Assembly: GCA_018292915.2 (NCBI GenBank) | Contig: JACVVK020000088.1 | Location: 544,501 to 608,500, forward strand | Direction of reading: 5' to 3' | Source: Batillaria attramentaria | Lineage: Eukaryota; Mollusca; Gastropoda; Batillariidae | Length of the DNA stretch: 64,000 bases | Part shown: positions 32,558 to 45,141 of the stretch, piece by piece | How the letters are laid out: each line of letters starts with the position of its first letter | Numbering within the stretch: position 1 is the first letter of the stretch | Made by a program: the position numbers and the translations under genes | The notes under the pieces: generated by a model | Seen by the model: the letters and a program-made list of their open reading frames with translations, nothing else | What the model was told of the DNA's origin: nothing | Databases searched by the model: none

Positions 32558-34266
32558 GGCTCCCTTGTGTAACAAAGGGAGTCTATGTACTAACCCTCCG
32601 TCGTCTGTCTGTGTGTGTGTGTGTGTGTCCGCAGTAAATATATAGGAACCTTAACATTGGCATTTTCTCAGAATCTACAAATAGCAGAGTCACCAAACTT
32701 GGCTTGCTGATAGAGAGTCCTAAGACCTTTCTAAATATATCACTTTGAATAACCTTGACTCAAGGTCAAGGTCACTAAAGCGGTCTGTTTGAAAATTTTA
32801 CATTGGCATTTTCTTGGAATCTACAAACACCAGAGATTGTAAACTTTGCATGCTGAAAGACATTGATAAGAACTTTACAGATATACATGTACTCAATGGC
32901 CTTGTTTCAAGGTCAAGGCCGTACAAGCTATTTTCTGCATTTCCGCAGTAAACCTTAACATTGGCATTTTCTCAGAATCTACAGACAGCAGAGGCACCAA
33001 AGTTGGCCTGCTGATAGACAGCCATAAGCCCTCTCAAAATATATCATTTTGAATGACCTTGACCTTGAGTCAAGGTCACTAAAGCGGTCTGTTTGAAAAT
33101 TTTACATTCACGTTTTCTTGGAATCTACACAAGCCAGAGATTGTAAACTTTGCATGATGATAGACATTGGTAAGAACTTTACACACATACCTGTATTCAA
33201 TGGCCTTTTGTCAAGGTCAAGGCCGTACAAGCTATTTTCCACATTTGTGCAGTAATCCTTAACATTGGCATTTTCTCAGAATCTACAAAGAGCAGAGGCA
33301 CCAAACTTGGCATGCTAATAGACAACCATAAGACCTTTCAAAATGTATCATTTTGAATGACCTTGACTCAAGGTCAAGGTCACTAAAGTGGTCTGTTTGA
33401 AAATTTTACAATGACATTTTCTTGGAATCTACAAAAGCCAGAGATTGTAAACTTTGCATGGTGATAGACGTTGGTAAGAACTTTACAGACATACATGTAT
33501 TCAATGGCCTTTTGTCAAGGTCAAGGCCGTACAGGCTATTTTTCACATTTCTGCAGTAAACCTTAACATTGGCATTTTCTCAGAATCTACTAACAGCAGA
33601 AGCACCAAACTTGGCATGCTGATAGACAGCCATAAGCCCTCTCAAAATATATCATTTTGAATGACCTTGACCTTGAGTCAAGGTCACTAAAGCTGTCTGA
33701 AAATGTTATATTGGCATTTTCTTGGAATCTTTCTACAAACACCAGAGATTTTAAACTTTGCATGATGATAGACATTGATAAGAACTTTACAGATATACAT
33801 GTATTCAATGGCCTTGTTTCAAGGTCAAGGCCGTACAAGCTATTTTTGTGAAACCTTAACATTGGCATTTTCTCAGAATCTACAAAGAGCAGAGGCACTA
33901 AACCTGGTATGCTAATAGACATTGATAATACCTATGCATACGTACCACTTTGAATGACCTTGACTCAAGGTCAAGGCCATTAAAGCTGTCTGTTGTGAAT
34001 GTCAATATACCGTTTTTTTGGAGAAACTACAAATACTAGAGGCTTCAAACTTGGCATAATGATAAACATTGATGAGATCTCATTTGAATGACCTTGACCC
34101 AAGGTCAAGGCCATACAAACAGTTTTAGGTAAAACTGTAATATTGCCAGGAACTAAGAAACACCAGAGACACCTTACTTGGCTTGATGATTTTTACAAAC
34201 ATACTCTTTTGAATGAACTTGACCCATGTCACAAGGGAGCCATGGAGGCTGCTGCCTCTCTAGTTC
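32556..34266 (+). mobile_element. Non-autonomous Helentron-like element inserted in LINE ORF2
   Basis: The insertion begins with GGCTCCCTTGTGTAACAAAG, which can form a hairpin, and has a matching inverted CACAAGGGAGCC at 34230-34241 (subterminal inverted repeats). Next comes a TG microsatellite (32609-32630), then five tandem repeats of about 304 bp. After the right inverted repeat there is a stem-loop GAGGC-TGCT-GCCTC and a T-rich end. There is no clear target-site duplication, and the flanks are T runs. If the insertion is removed at those T runs, the LINE frame continues as YKFF-VDIG. Subterminal inverted repeats, a microsatellite, a tandem-repeat core, a 3' hairpin and insertion within T runs are together the described layout of Helentron-associated non-autonomous elements. 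No Rep or helicase is present. Confidence 0.75.
32649..34150 (+). repeat. 304-bp tandem repeats, each a dimer of ~150-bp halves
   Basis: CCTTAACATTGGCATTTTCT starts at 32649, 32953, 33257, 33561 and 33854 (periods 304, 304, 304, 293). Within each unit two related halves alternate: one has TTTTCTCAGAATCTAC and AAGGTCAAGGTCACTAAAGC, the other TTTTCTTGGAATCTAC and AAGGTCAAGGCCGTACAAGC. The last unit decays towards 34150. Confidence 0.95.
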
Positions 34267-36558
34267 TTTGTTGATATTGGAATGTTTCTTGTACGTTCTG
34301 TGAATGAAGGTTTTGTAAAGGAAGAATTGTCTGAAACGCAGAAGCAAGGTGTCATTACTTGTATACCTAAAGAGGGGAAACCTAAGCAGTTTATAAAGAA
34401 TTGGAGACCTGTTTCCTTGTTGAATGTATCGTACAAAATCACCTCTGCATGTATTGCCAAAAGATTGCAGTCTGTACTACCTAATATTATCAATGAGTGT
34501 CAGAAGGGTTTCTTAAAAGGCCGATATATTGGAGAGTGTATCAGAACATTGTATGATGTTATGATGTATACAGAAAAGGAGCAGATTCCAGGATTGATTA
34601 TTACAGTAGACTTTCAGAAAGCGTTCGACAGTGTTTCATGGCGTTTTATTGAAAAATGTTTGCATTTCTTTCAGTTTACCCCGACAATGGTCCGCTGGTT
34701 CAGGACATTATACAAAAATGCAAAATCTTGAGTATATCTCAATGGACAATATTCTAGCTGGTTTGCCCTACACAGAGGCTGTAGACAGGGGGACCCCATC
34801 TCGGCATATTTATACCTTATAGCAGCCAAAATATTATCACTGATGCTAAGAAAGAACAATGATATTAAGGGTATTAAAGTACGTAATAATGAGGTCCTAC
34901 TGAATCTGTTCGCAGATGACACAACTATATTTTTAGATGGTAAAGAAAAATCATTTTGTGCAACAATACACACCCTCGACAAATTTGCTGAAATGTCAGG
35001 CCTAGTAATTAACAATGAGAAAACGAACATTGTATGGATAGGAAATAGGCGTAAATGTGGGGTCCGATTTTTGAGGAATCGCAACTTTCAGTGGGATCCG
35101 GGTATTTTCAAAGCTCTAGGCATAGTATTTTCCGTTAATATGGACCAGATCAGTAAGTTAAACTTTGAAGGAAAACTGCAGGAAGTAAAAAAGATTCTTG
35201 GAAGATGGAAGAAAAGACACCTTACACCCTTTGGCAAAATAACTGTTATCAAAACCCTTGTCTTGTCAAAATTAACATATTTATTTATCAATATACCTGA
35301 CCCATCTGATGCGTTTTTAAAACAATTGGAAACTGAAATTTTTCAATTCCTCTGGGACGGAAAGCGTAGCAAAATTAAGAAATCTGTAGTTTGTAAGTCT
35401 TATGATGAAGGGGGTCTTCAGATGTGTGATATTAACTCTTACTTAGCTTCAATGAAGATAAGTTGGTTACGAAGACTTAACAAAGACTCATATATGGGCA
35501 GGTTATTGTACAGTCTTTATCCCCCCTTGTCTAGTATTAGACAGTTGGGTGGAGAATATGCTAATGTTTTGATGCAGAGAATCCATAATCCATTTTGGAG
35601 GGACGTCTTTAGACACTATAAAAAACTTACCTGGAAAAAAGTTCCCAAGACAGATGTTGAATTTTCATGTGAATGTGTTCATTATAGTGTAAATATTGTA
35701 CGAGACAAGACAGTTGTGTTTGTAAGAGAATGGATCGATGCTGGTATTGTCCAGGTTCATGACTTGTTGAATGAAACTGGTAGCTTTCTGTCTTATGAGG
35801 ATTTTAAGGGATGCTACCCATCGCTGTCTGGAACTAATTTTCTCATGTATGCAGGTATTGTTCAAGCAATAAGGCGTTACCAGTCCAAACTTTGTTTTGA
35901 ATTGACAGACTTAAACAGGGCAGGTAGCAGTGCAACATGGATATGTATTGATAAAGGTAATAAGGTGGTACAAAAGATATTGAAAGAATCACATGTCATT
36001 CCAACAGCAGTTCATAAATGGAATACAAAGTATCCTGGACTAGAATGGAAGAGTATATTTTCAAAATGTTACTCGTGTACCAAAGACACACAGTTTCGCT
36101 GGTTCCAGACAAGATTGTTACATCGTATATTGCCAACTGAACGCTACCTTCATATGTGTAAAATATCAGACTCTTCATTGTGTAACTTTTGCAGACAGGA
36201 CGACCAAACAATAGAACACCTATTTTGGCATTGTACAGAGGTAACAAGATTCTGGGATCTTTTTTTATCATGGATACACGATCTGTGTCCACATGCATCT
36301 AGGCTTTGCCTGAAAGAAGATTTGGTACTTTTTGGTGTTTCACAAGATATAGTTACAGATCCTGTTATTGACTTGGTTAAATTCTTAGCTAAATTCTTTA
36401 TCTATAAATGCAAATTACAAAACACGATACCATGTCTTAACATTTTTACTTATATACTAAAATCAAGATACAGTGTAGAGAAAAAAGCAGCTGTATACAT
36501 GTCAAGGCTGTCTGATTTCAGTAGTAAGTGGTTACCCTATCAAGCTCTCATTACATAA
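34267..36558 (+). pseudogene. LINE ORF2, RT core and C-terminus (downstream of the insertion)
   Basis: Continues the RT: ELSETQKQGVITCIPKEGKP, FIKNWRPVSLLNVSYKI, CQKGFLKGRYIGECI, ITVDFQKAFDSVSW (motif A). A stop at about 34729 and frameshift follow, and the next block in another frame is GCRQGDPISAYLYLIAAKIL (motif B), then LLNLFADDTTIFLDG (motif C, FADD intact). From 34843 the frame is open for 571 codons: FGKITVIKTLVLSKLTYLFI, FLWDGKRSKIKKS, EGGLQMCDINSYLASMKISW, then the L1-type C-terminal Cys-rich segment LCNFCRQDDQTIEHLFWHC. All RT catalytic residues survive, so the copy decayed by indels, not by loss of its active site. Confidence 0.93.
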
Positions 36559-37463
36559 TCATATCAGTACAATCTAAAACTGTGTCACATTTGTAGTGTA
36601 ACGGATAGTAATTCTGTATGTTTCTAGCATGCTTATCCTTTGGCCTCAATATGTGTGTATATATATGTTTGTGTGTATACTGTATACTTGTATTTTATGT
36701 ATACATGTATTGTATGGTGTAACTCTGTGGGTTTTTTTTTCTTTGTTGTTGTTTTTTCGTGTTTTTTCTTCTTTTTTTTCTTCTTTTTTTAACTATTATT
36801 ATTATTATTGTTATTATTATATACATTTATAGACCTATGTGTGTACCAAATACTAGCTTATCCCTTTATCTTATTACATTTCTTATGGTTCTGTTTTACT
36901 TTAAACGTCGGTGTATATGTGAATTTATGTACGTTATCAAAAAAGCAAAAATATGAGTAATAAAAAAAAACAAAAAACCAGTGCCATGTCCTAAGGGTGC
37001 CACTTTTTCGTTTTTCCTGGAGGTGGCACTCGTTTCTCCAGCGGAATGTGGCTCTTGGCATGCGTAAATAAATACATGAATAAATGAAGTAATTCATTAA
37101 AAAAAAAAAAAAATTCTCTGAAGCTGTGTGTAAGAACTGTTTGTCTTGATAAAATTCTAAAATAGACATGTTAAAAAAAAAACAAAAAAAAACATGTTTT
37201 GAAAACATTGTTGTGAAGTATGTCACTCGACAAAACACGTTTCGCAGCGAAACATCTGAAAACAATGTTTTCAAGTGTTTTTGCCCTCTCGTGTGACATG
37301 GCCATTAGTATAGTGACTGACTCGTGTTAGCATTTACGTGCGAGTGACTGTAACATAAGTGAGCAAGTAACAGCATGCATGTATGTGTGATTGCAAAGCA
37401 GCTCTTTTAAACCACAATGATTTCCTAATGTTCATACATATGGCAATAAAGTTATGTTTATGT
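36559..37463 (+). other. 3' UTR of the LINE
   Basis: AT-rich, with an (ATT)-rich run at 36795-36820, an A run at 37100-37113, and CAATAAAG about 15 bases before the A-rich tail. No ORF of note. Confidence 0.75.
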
Positions 37464-37480
37464 TAAAAAAAAAAGAAAAA

Positions 37481-40400
37481 AAAAAAGATGTCGACAGATA
37501 TTCTATTCGAAAAATATGCATTTCGATTTTTCTCGCCAATGGTGTGTTCGCCAGTAGTCACGTTAAAGTAAAAAAAAAAAAAAAAAAAAAATGAGCACAG
37601 ATGGTCAAAGACACAAAACCAGTTTTTTTCGCGTTTACTACCCACGATACTACCTATAAAAATCTAAATTAACTTTTTTTCCGGTAGATTTCATGCCCAA
37701 TCTTTGAATGGTGTACCAAAAAGAAAAAAGAAAAAAAAACTACCAAAAACCCGCGATTTATTCGGGTCGACTCGTGAGAAACGCTATATTGCGTTCTTTG
37801 TCATTGCAAACACATTAGTGCTTGAAACGGGAAATGCTAGGATTTCTGTCCATATTAATCGATTGAATCGCGGTTTTTTTGTCAACAAATCGATGTGTCG
37901 ACATAAGTCGCCTAGAAAAACATGTATTTCGAGTCTTGCCGCCGGTTGTGTGAGTCGTAGTCAATGTTAGTGTCGAAAACTGCATAGATGGCCAGACTAG
38001 TGCTAGTAGAAAAACACGCATTTCGACTTTTGTGAGTCGTACTCACGTTAATGTCGAAAAATGCATAGACAGCAAAGCCAGTTTTTCTCGCGTTTACTAC
38101 TCACACGAGTTTCTGTTCTAGTCTTTGAGAAAGGAATCGTTTTTACGCAGTACGGCATTGTTCTCCTAATCACGCGATGTGTGGGCATGTATTGTACCCG
38201 AGATACATTAATTTCGATGGATTTCGATTTTTCTCGATACTTGTGTGAGTAGTAAACAGGAAAAAAAAAATGGTTTTGCTTCTCTGTTTCGCACGAGTCG
38301 ACCCGACTGAATCGAAGCTTCCTTTAAACTCCGGCATTTCCCGATGCAAGTACTAATGAGAAAGAAAAAAGTTTTGACGCAATTTAGCGTTTCTCACGAG
38401 TCGACCCGAATGAATCGAAGTTTCCGTTTGAGCTCTACCCGAAAAAAAGAATAATAATTTCGATTTTTTTCACCTCGTAAATTCGAATTAAACTGGATTT
38501 GTTTCTTTGGCCATCTGTGCATTTTTTGACATTAACGTGACTACTGCTCACACCAGTGGCGGGAAAAACGAAATCCTCTTTATGTCAACAAAACGATTGC
38601 TTTCTCAAAGACTAGCACATTAGTTCTTACAACGGTAAATTTATGTCGGCATATTTCTCGAAACTGATTGAGTGAATCGCGTTTTTTCTGTCACCAAGAT
38701 GTGTCGACAGATATTCTATTCGAGAAATATGCATTTCGATTTTTCTCGCCAATGGTGTGAGTAGTAGTCACGTTAAAGTAAAAAAAAAAAAAAAATGAGC
38801 ACAGATGGTCAAAGACACAAAACCAGTTTTTTTCGCGTTTACTACCCACGATACTACCTATAAAAATCTAAATTAACTTTTTTTCCGGTAGATTTCATGC
38901 CCAATCTTTGAATGGTGTACCAAAAAGAAAAAAAAACTACCAAAAACCCGCGATTTATTCGGGTCGACTCGTGAGAAACGCTATATTGCGTTCTTTGTCA
39001 TTGCAAACACATTAGTGCTTGAAACGGGAAATGCTAGGATTTCTGTCCATATTAATCGATTGAATCGCGGTTTTTTTGTCAACAAATCGATGTGTCGACA
39101 TAAGTCGCCTAGAAAAACATGTATTTCGAGTCTTGCCGCCGGTTGTGTGAGTCGTAGTCAATGTAAGTGTCGAAAACTGCATAGATGGCCAGACTAGTGC
39201 TAGTAGAAAAACACGCATTTCGACTTTTGTGAGTCGTACTCACGTTAATGTCGAAAAATGCATAGACAGCAAAGCCAGTTTTTCTCGCGTTTACTACTCA
39301 CACGAGTTTCTGTTCTAGTCTTTGAGAAAGGAATCGTTTTTACGAAGTACGGCATTGTTCTCCTAATCACGCGATGTGTGGGCATGTATTGTACCCGAGA
39401 TACATTAATTTCGATGGATTTCGATTTTTCTCGATACTTGTGTGAGTAGTAAACAGGAAAAAAAAATGGTTTTGCTTCTCTGTTTCGCACGAGTCGACCC
39501 GACTGAATCGAAGCTTCCTTTAAACTCCGGCATTTCCCGATGCAAGTACTAATGAGAAAGAAAAAAGTTTTGACGCAATTTAGCGTTTCTCACGAGTCGA
39601 CCCGAATGAAACGAAGTTTCCGTTTGAGCTCTACCCGAAAAAAAGAATAATAATTTCGATTTTTTTCACCTCGTAAATTCGAATTAAACTGGATTTGTTT
39701 CTTTGGCCATCTGTGCATTTTTTGACATTAACGTGACTACTGCTCACACCAGTGGCGGGAAAAACGAAATCCTCTTTATGTCAACAAAACGATTGCTTTC
39801 TCAAAGACTAGCACATTAGTTCTTACAACGGTAAATTTATGTCGGCATATTTCTCGAAACTGATTGAGTGAATCGCGTTTTTTCTGTCACCAAGATGTGT
39901 CGACAGATATTCTATTCGAGAAATATGCATTTCGATTTTTCTCGCCAATGGTGTGAGTAGTAGTCACGTTAAAGTAAAAAAAAAAAAAAAAAAAATGAGC
40001 ACAGATGGTCAAAGACACAAAACCAGTTTTTTTCGCGTTTACTACCCACGATACTACCTAAAAAAAATAATCTAAATTAACTTTTTTTCCGGTAGATTTC
40101 ATGCCCAAACTTCGAATGATGTACCAAAAATCAAAATAAAAAATAAAAAATAAAAAACAACCAAAAACCCGCGATTTATTCGGGTCGACTCGTGAAAAAC
40201 GCTATATTGCGTTAAAAAAGTTCTTTGTCATTGACAAACACATTAGTGCTTGAGACGGGGAAATGCTAGGATTTCTGTCCATATTGATCGATTGAATCGC
40301 GGTTTTTTGTCAACAAATCGATGTGTCGACATAAGTCGCCTAGAAAAACATGTATTTCGTGTCTTGCAGCCGGTTGTGTGTCACCAAGATGTGTCGGCAG

Positions 40401-41873
40401 ATATTCTATTCGAGAAATATGCATTTCGATTTTTCTCGCCAATGGTATGAGTAGTAGTCACGTTAAAGTAAAAACAAAAAATGAGCACAGTTGGTCAAAG
40501 ACACAAAACCAGTTTTTTTCGCGTTTACTACCCACGGTACTACCTAAAAAAAATCTAAATTAACTTTTTTCCCAATAGATTTCATGCCCAAACATAAGTC
40601 GCCTAGAAAAACATGTATTTCGAGTCTTGCCGCCGGTTGTGTGAGTCGTAGTCAATGTTAGTGTCGAAAACTTGATGGCCAGACTAGTGCTAGTAGAAAA
40701 ACAGGCATTTCGATTCTTGTGAGTCGTACTCACGTTAATGTCGAAAAATGCATAGACAGCAAAGCCAGTTTTTCTCGCGTTTACTACTCACACGAGTTTC
40801 TGTGCTAGTCTTTGAGAAAGGAATCGTTTTTACGAAGTATGGCATTGTTCTCCTAATCACGCGATGTGTGGGCATGTATTGTACCCGAGATACATTAATT
40901 TCGATTAATTTCGATTTTTATCGATACTAGTATGAGTAGTAAACAGGAAAAAAAAAATGGTTTTGCTTCTCTGTTTCGCACGAGTCGACCCGACTGAATC
41001 GAAGCTTCCTTTAAACTCCGGCATTTCCCGATGCAAGTACTAATGAGAAAGAAAAAAGTTTTGACGCAATTTAGCGTTTCTCACGAGTCGACCCGAATGA
41101 AACGAAGTTTCCGTTTGAGCTCTACCCGAAAAAAAGAATAATAATTTCGATTTTTTTTCACCTCGTAAATTCGAATTAAACTGGATTTGTTTCTTTGGCC
41201 ATCTGTGCAGTTTTCGACATTAACGTGACTACTGCTCACACCAGTGGCGGGAAAATCGAAATCCTCTTTATGTCAACAAAACGATTGCTTTCTCAAAGAC
41301 TAGCACATTAGTTCTTACAACGGTAAATGTCGGCATATTTCTCGAAACTGATTGAGTGAATCGAATGATGTACAAAAAACAAAAAAACCAAAAAAAACCC
41401 TACCAAAAACCCGCGATTTATTCGGGTCGACTCCTGAGAAACGCTATATTGCGTTCTTTGTCATTGCAAACACATTAGTGCTTGAAACGGGAAATGCTAG
41501 GATTTCTGTCCATATTGATCGATTGAATCGCGGTTTTTTTGTTAACAAATCGATGTGTCGACATTAGTCGCCTAGAAAAACATGTATTTCGAGTCTTGCC
41601 GCCGGTTGTGTGAGTCGTAGTCAATGTTAGTGTGGAAAACTGCATTGATGGCCAGACTAGTGCTAGTAGAAAAACACGCATTAAATTTTCGACTTTTGTG
41701 AGTCGTACTCACGTTAATGTCGAAAAATGCATAGACAGCAAAGCCAGTTTTTCTCGCGTTTACTACTCACACGAGTTTCTGTTCTAGTCTTTGAGAAAGG
41801 AATCGTTTTTACGAAGTATGGCAGTGTTCTCCTAATCACGCGATGTGTGGGCATGTATTGTACCCGAGATACA
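37481..41873 (-). repeat. Composite foldback satellite, right block (mainly - orientation)
   Basis: The same modules as in 20.4-28.7 kb, read in reverse. TGTGTCGACAGATATTCTAT recurs at about 37487, 38700 and 39897, giving a 1.20-1.21 kb unit. Units at 37.5-38.7, 38.7-39.9 and 39.9-41.3 kb are very similar; for example the change TACGCAGTACGG in the first reads TACGAAGTACGG in the second. Confidence 0.95.
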
Positions 41874-42031
41874 TTTAACAGACAAAAAAAACAGTCAAAA
41901 AGCATAATGCAATAACGAGGAATACCCCAGAAAGAAAAACTGACAAAAGATCAACAGTCAGGATGATGAAAACTCACTGAGATTTTGTCTGCACATTTTT
42001 CATTACAAATATGCTTTGAATAGGTAAGTTT
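41874..42031 (-). mobile_element. Captured CR1/Rex-like LINE 3' fragment (158 bp)
   Basis: TTTAACAGACAAAAAAAACA through AATACCCCAGAAAGAAAAAC to GCTTTGAATAGGTAAGTTT equals part of the LINE 3' UTR and last codons (compare 15618-15760). Satellite modules flank it directly on both sides with no target duplication. The same fragment with the same junctions recurs at 49211, 53838, 58532 and 63266. Confidence 0.9.
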
Positions 42032-45000
42032 AATTTAGCGTTTTTCACGAGTCAACCCGAATGAAACGAAGTTTCCGTTTGAGCTCTACCCGAAAAAAAG
42101 AATAATTTCGATTTTTTTCACCTCGTAAATTCGAATTAAACTAGATTTGTTTCTTTGGCCATCTGTGCATTTTTCGACGTTAAAGTGACTACTGCTCACA
42201 CCAGTGGCGGGAAAATCGAAATCCTCTTTATGTCAACAAAACGATTGCTTTCTCAAAGACTAGCACATTAGTTCTTACAACGGTAAATGTCGGCATATTT
42301 CTCGAAATATCTGGTTTTGTGTCTTTGACCATCTGTGCTCATTTTTTTACTTTAACGTGACTACTACTCACACCAATGGCGAGAAAAATCGAAATGCATA
42401 TTTTTCGAATAGAATATCTGTGGACACATCTTGTTGACAGAAAAACCGCGATTCACTCAATCAGTTTCAAGCACTAATGTGTTTGCAATGACAAAGAACG
42501 CAATATAGCGTATCTCAGGAGTCGACCCGAATAAATCGCGAGTTTTTGGTAGTTTTTTTTTTTTTTTTTTTTGTACATCATTCGATTCACTCAATCAGTT
42601 TCGAAAAATATGCCGACATTTACCGTTGTAAGAACTAATGTGCTAGTCTTTGAGAAAGCAATCGTTTTGTTGACATAAAGAGGATTTCGATTTTCCCGCC
42701 ACTGGTGTGAGCAGTAGTCACGTTAATGTCGAAAAATGCACAGATGGCCAAAGAAACAAATCCAGTTTAATTCGAATTTACGAGGTGAAAAAAATCGAAA
42801 TTATTATTCTTTTTTTCGGGTAGAGCTCAAACGGAAACTTCGATTCATTCGGGTCGACTCGTGAGAAACGCTAAATTGCGTCAAAACTTTTTTCTTTCTC
42901 ATTAGTACTTGCATCGGGAAATGCCGGAGTTTAAAGGAAGCTTCGATTCAGTCGGGTCGACTCGTGCGAAATAAAGAAGCAAAACCTTTTTTTTTTCTCG
43001 TGTTTACTACTCACACATGTATCGAGAAAAATCGAAATCCATCGAAATAAATGTATCTCGGGTTCAATACATGCCGACACTTCGCGTGATTAGGAGAACA
43101 ATGCCATACTTCGTAAAAACGATTCCTTTCTCAAAGACTAGCACAGAAACTCGTGTGAGTAGGTAAACGCGAGAAAAACTGGCTTTGCTGTCTATGCAGT
43201 TTTCGACATTAACGTAAGTACGACTCACAAAAATCGAAATGCGTGTTTTTCTACTAGCACTAGTCTGGCCATCTATGCAGTTTTTCGACACTAACATTGA
43301 CTACGACTCACACAACCGGCGGAAAGACTCGAAATACATGTTTTTCTAGGCGACTTATGTCGACACATCGATTTGTTGACAAAAAACCGCGATTCAATCG
43401 ATCAATATGGACAGAAATCCTAGCATTTCCCGTTTCAAGCACTAATGTGTTTGTCAATGACAAAGAACTTTTTTAACGCAATATAGCGTTTCTCAGGAGT
43501 CGACCTGAATAAATCGCGGGTTTTGAGTTTTTTTTGTTTTTTGTTTTTTGGTACATCATTCGAAGTTTGGGCATGAAATCTACCTGAAAAAAGGTTAATT
43601 TCGATTTTTTAGGTAGTACCGTGGGTAGTAAACGCGAAAAAAACTGGTTTTGTGTCTTTGACCATCTGTGCTCATTTTTTTTTTTTTTTTACTTTTTAGG
43701 TAGTACCGTGGGTAGTAAACGCGAAAAAAACTGGTTTTGTGTCTTTGACCATCTGTGCTCATTTTTTTTTTTTTTTTTACTTTAACGTGACTACTACTCA
43801 CACCATTGGCGAGAAAAATTGAAATGTATATTTCTCGAATAGAATATCTTTCGACACATCTTGTTGACAGAAAAACCGCGATTCACTCAACCAGTTTCGA
43901 GAAATATGCCGACATTTACCGTTGTAAGAACTAATGTGCTAGTCTTTGAGAAAGCAATCGTTTTGTTGACATAAAGAGGATTTCGATTTTCCCGCCACTG
44001 GTGTGAGCATGAAATCTACCGGAAAAAAAGTTAATTTAGATTTTTAAAGGTAGTATCGTGGGTAGTAAACGCGAAAAAAACTGGTTTTGTGTCTTTGACC
44101 ATCTGTGCTCATTTTGTTTTTTGTTTTTTTTTACTTTAACGTGACTACTACTCACACCATTGGCGAGAAAAATCGAAATGCATATTTTTCGAATAGAATA
44201 ATCTCTCGACACATCTTGTTGACAGAAATTGCTGTCTATGCATTTTTCGACATTATAGTGAGTACGACTCACAAAAATCGAAATGCGTGTTTTTCTACTA
44301 GCACTAGTCTGGCCATCAATGCAGTTTTCGACACTAACATTGACTACGACTCACACAACCGGCGGCAAGACTCGAAATACATGTTTTTGTAGGCGACTTA
44401 TGTCGACACATCGATTTGTTGACAAAAAACCGCGATTCAATCGATCAATATGGACAGAAATCCTAGCATTTCCCGTCTCAAGCACTAATGTGTTTGTCAA
44501 TGACAAAGAACTTTTTTAACGCAATATAGCGTTTCTCACGAGTCGAACCAAAAAAATCGCGGGCTTTTAGTTGATTTTTTTTTTTTTTTTTTTTTGGTAC
44601 ATCATTCGAAGTTTGGGCATGAAATCTACCTGGAAAAAGGTTAATTTCGATTTTTTAGGTAGTACCGTGGGTAGTAAACGCGAAAAAAACTGGTTTTGTG
44701 TCTTTGACCATCTGTGCTCATTTTTCCTTTTTTTTTACACCAGTGGCGGGAAAATCGAAATCCTCTTTATGTCAACAAAACGATTGCTTTCTCAAAGACT
44801 AGCACATTAGTTCTTACAACGGTAAATGTCGGCATATTTCTCGAAACTGATTGAGTGAATCGCGGTTTTTCTGTCAACAAGATGTGTCGATAAATATGCA
44901 TTTCGATTTTTCTCGCCAATGGTGTGAGTAGTAGTCACGTTAAAGTAAAAAAAAAAAAAAAAAAAAATGAGCACAGATGGACAAAGACACAAAACCAGTT

Positions 45001-45141
45001 TTTTTCGCGTTTACTACCCACGGTACTACCCAAAAAATCGAAATTAACCTTTTTCAGGTAGATTTCATGCCCAAACTTCGTATGATGTACCAAAAAAAAA
45101 AATAATAAAATAAAAAACACCAAATAAAAACCCCCGATTTT
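42032..45141. repeat. Composite satellite, mixed orientation
   Basis: Modules change direction several times: minus at 42.03-42.30, plus at 42.30-44.75, minus at 44.75-45.14 kb. A 111-bp segment with TAGTACCGTGGGTAGTAAAC and its following poly(T) is duplicated at 43610-43800. Confidence 0.9.

Larger units (their letters stand above)
28709..37480 (+). mobile_element. L1/Tx1-like LINE, nearly full length, inactive
   Basis: A two-ORF non-LTR retrotransposon: 5' UTR (about 28722-28960), ORF1 (28961-30109), long inter-ORF spacer, ORF2 (31064 to 36558, interrupted by a 1.7-kb insertion), 3' UTR and an A-rich tail at 37465-37487 preceded by CAATAAAG. Without the insertion it would be about 7 kb, normal for L1-group elements. 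The left edge is a T run next to satellite DNA; the right edge is the A tail next to satellite in the opposite orientation. I see no target-site duplication. Confidence 0.9.
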
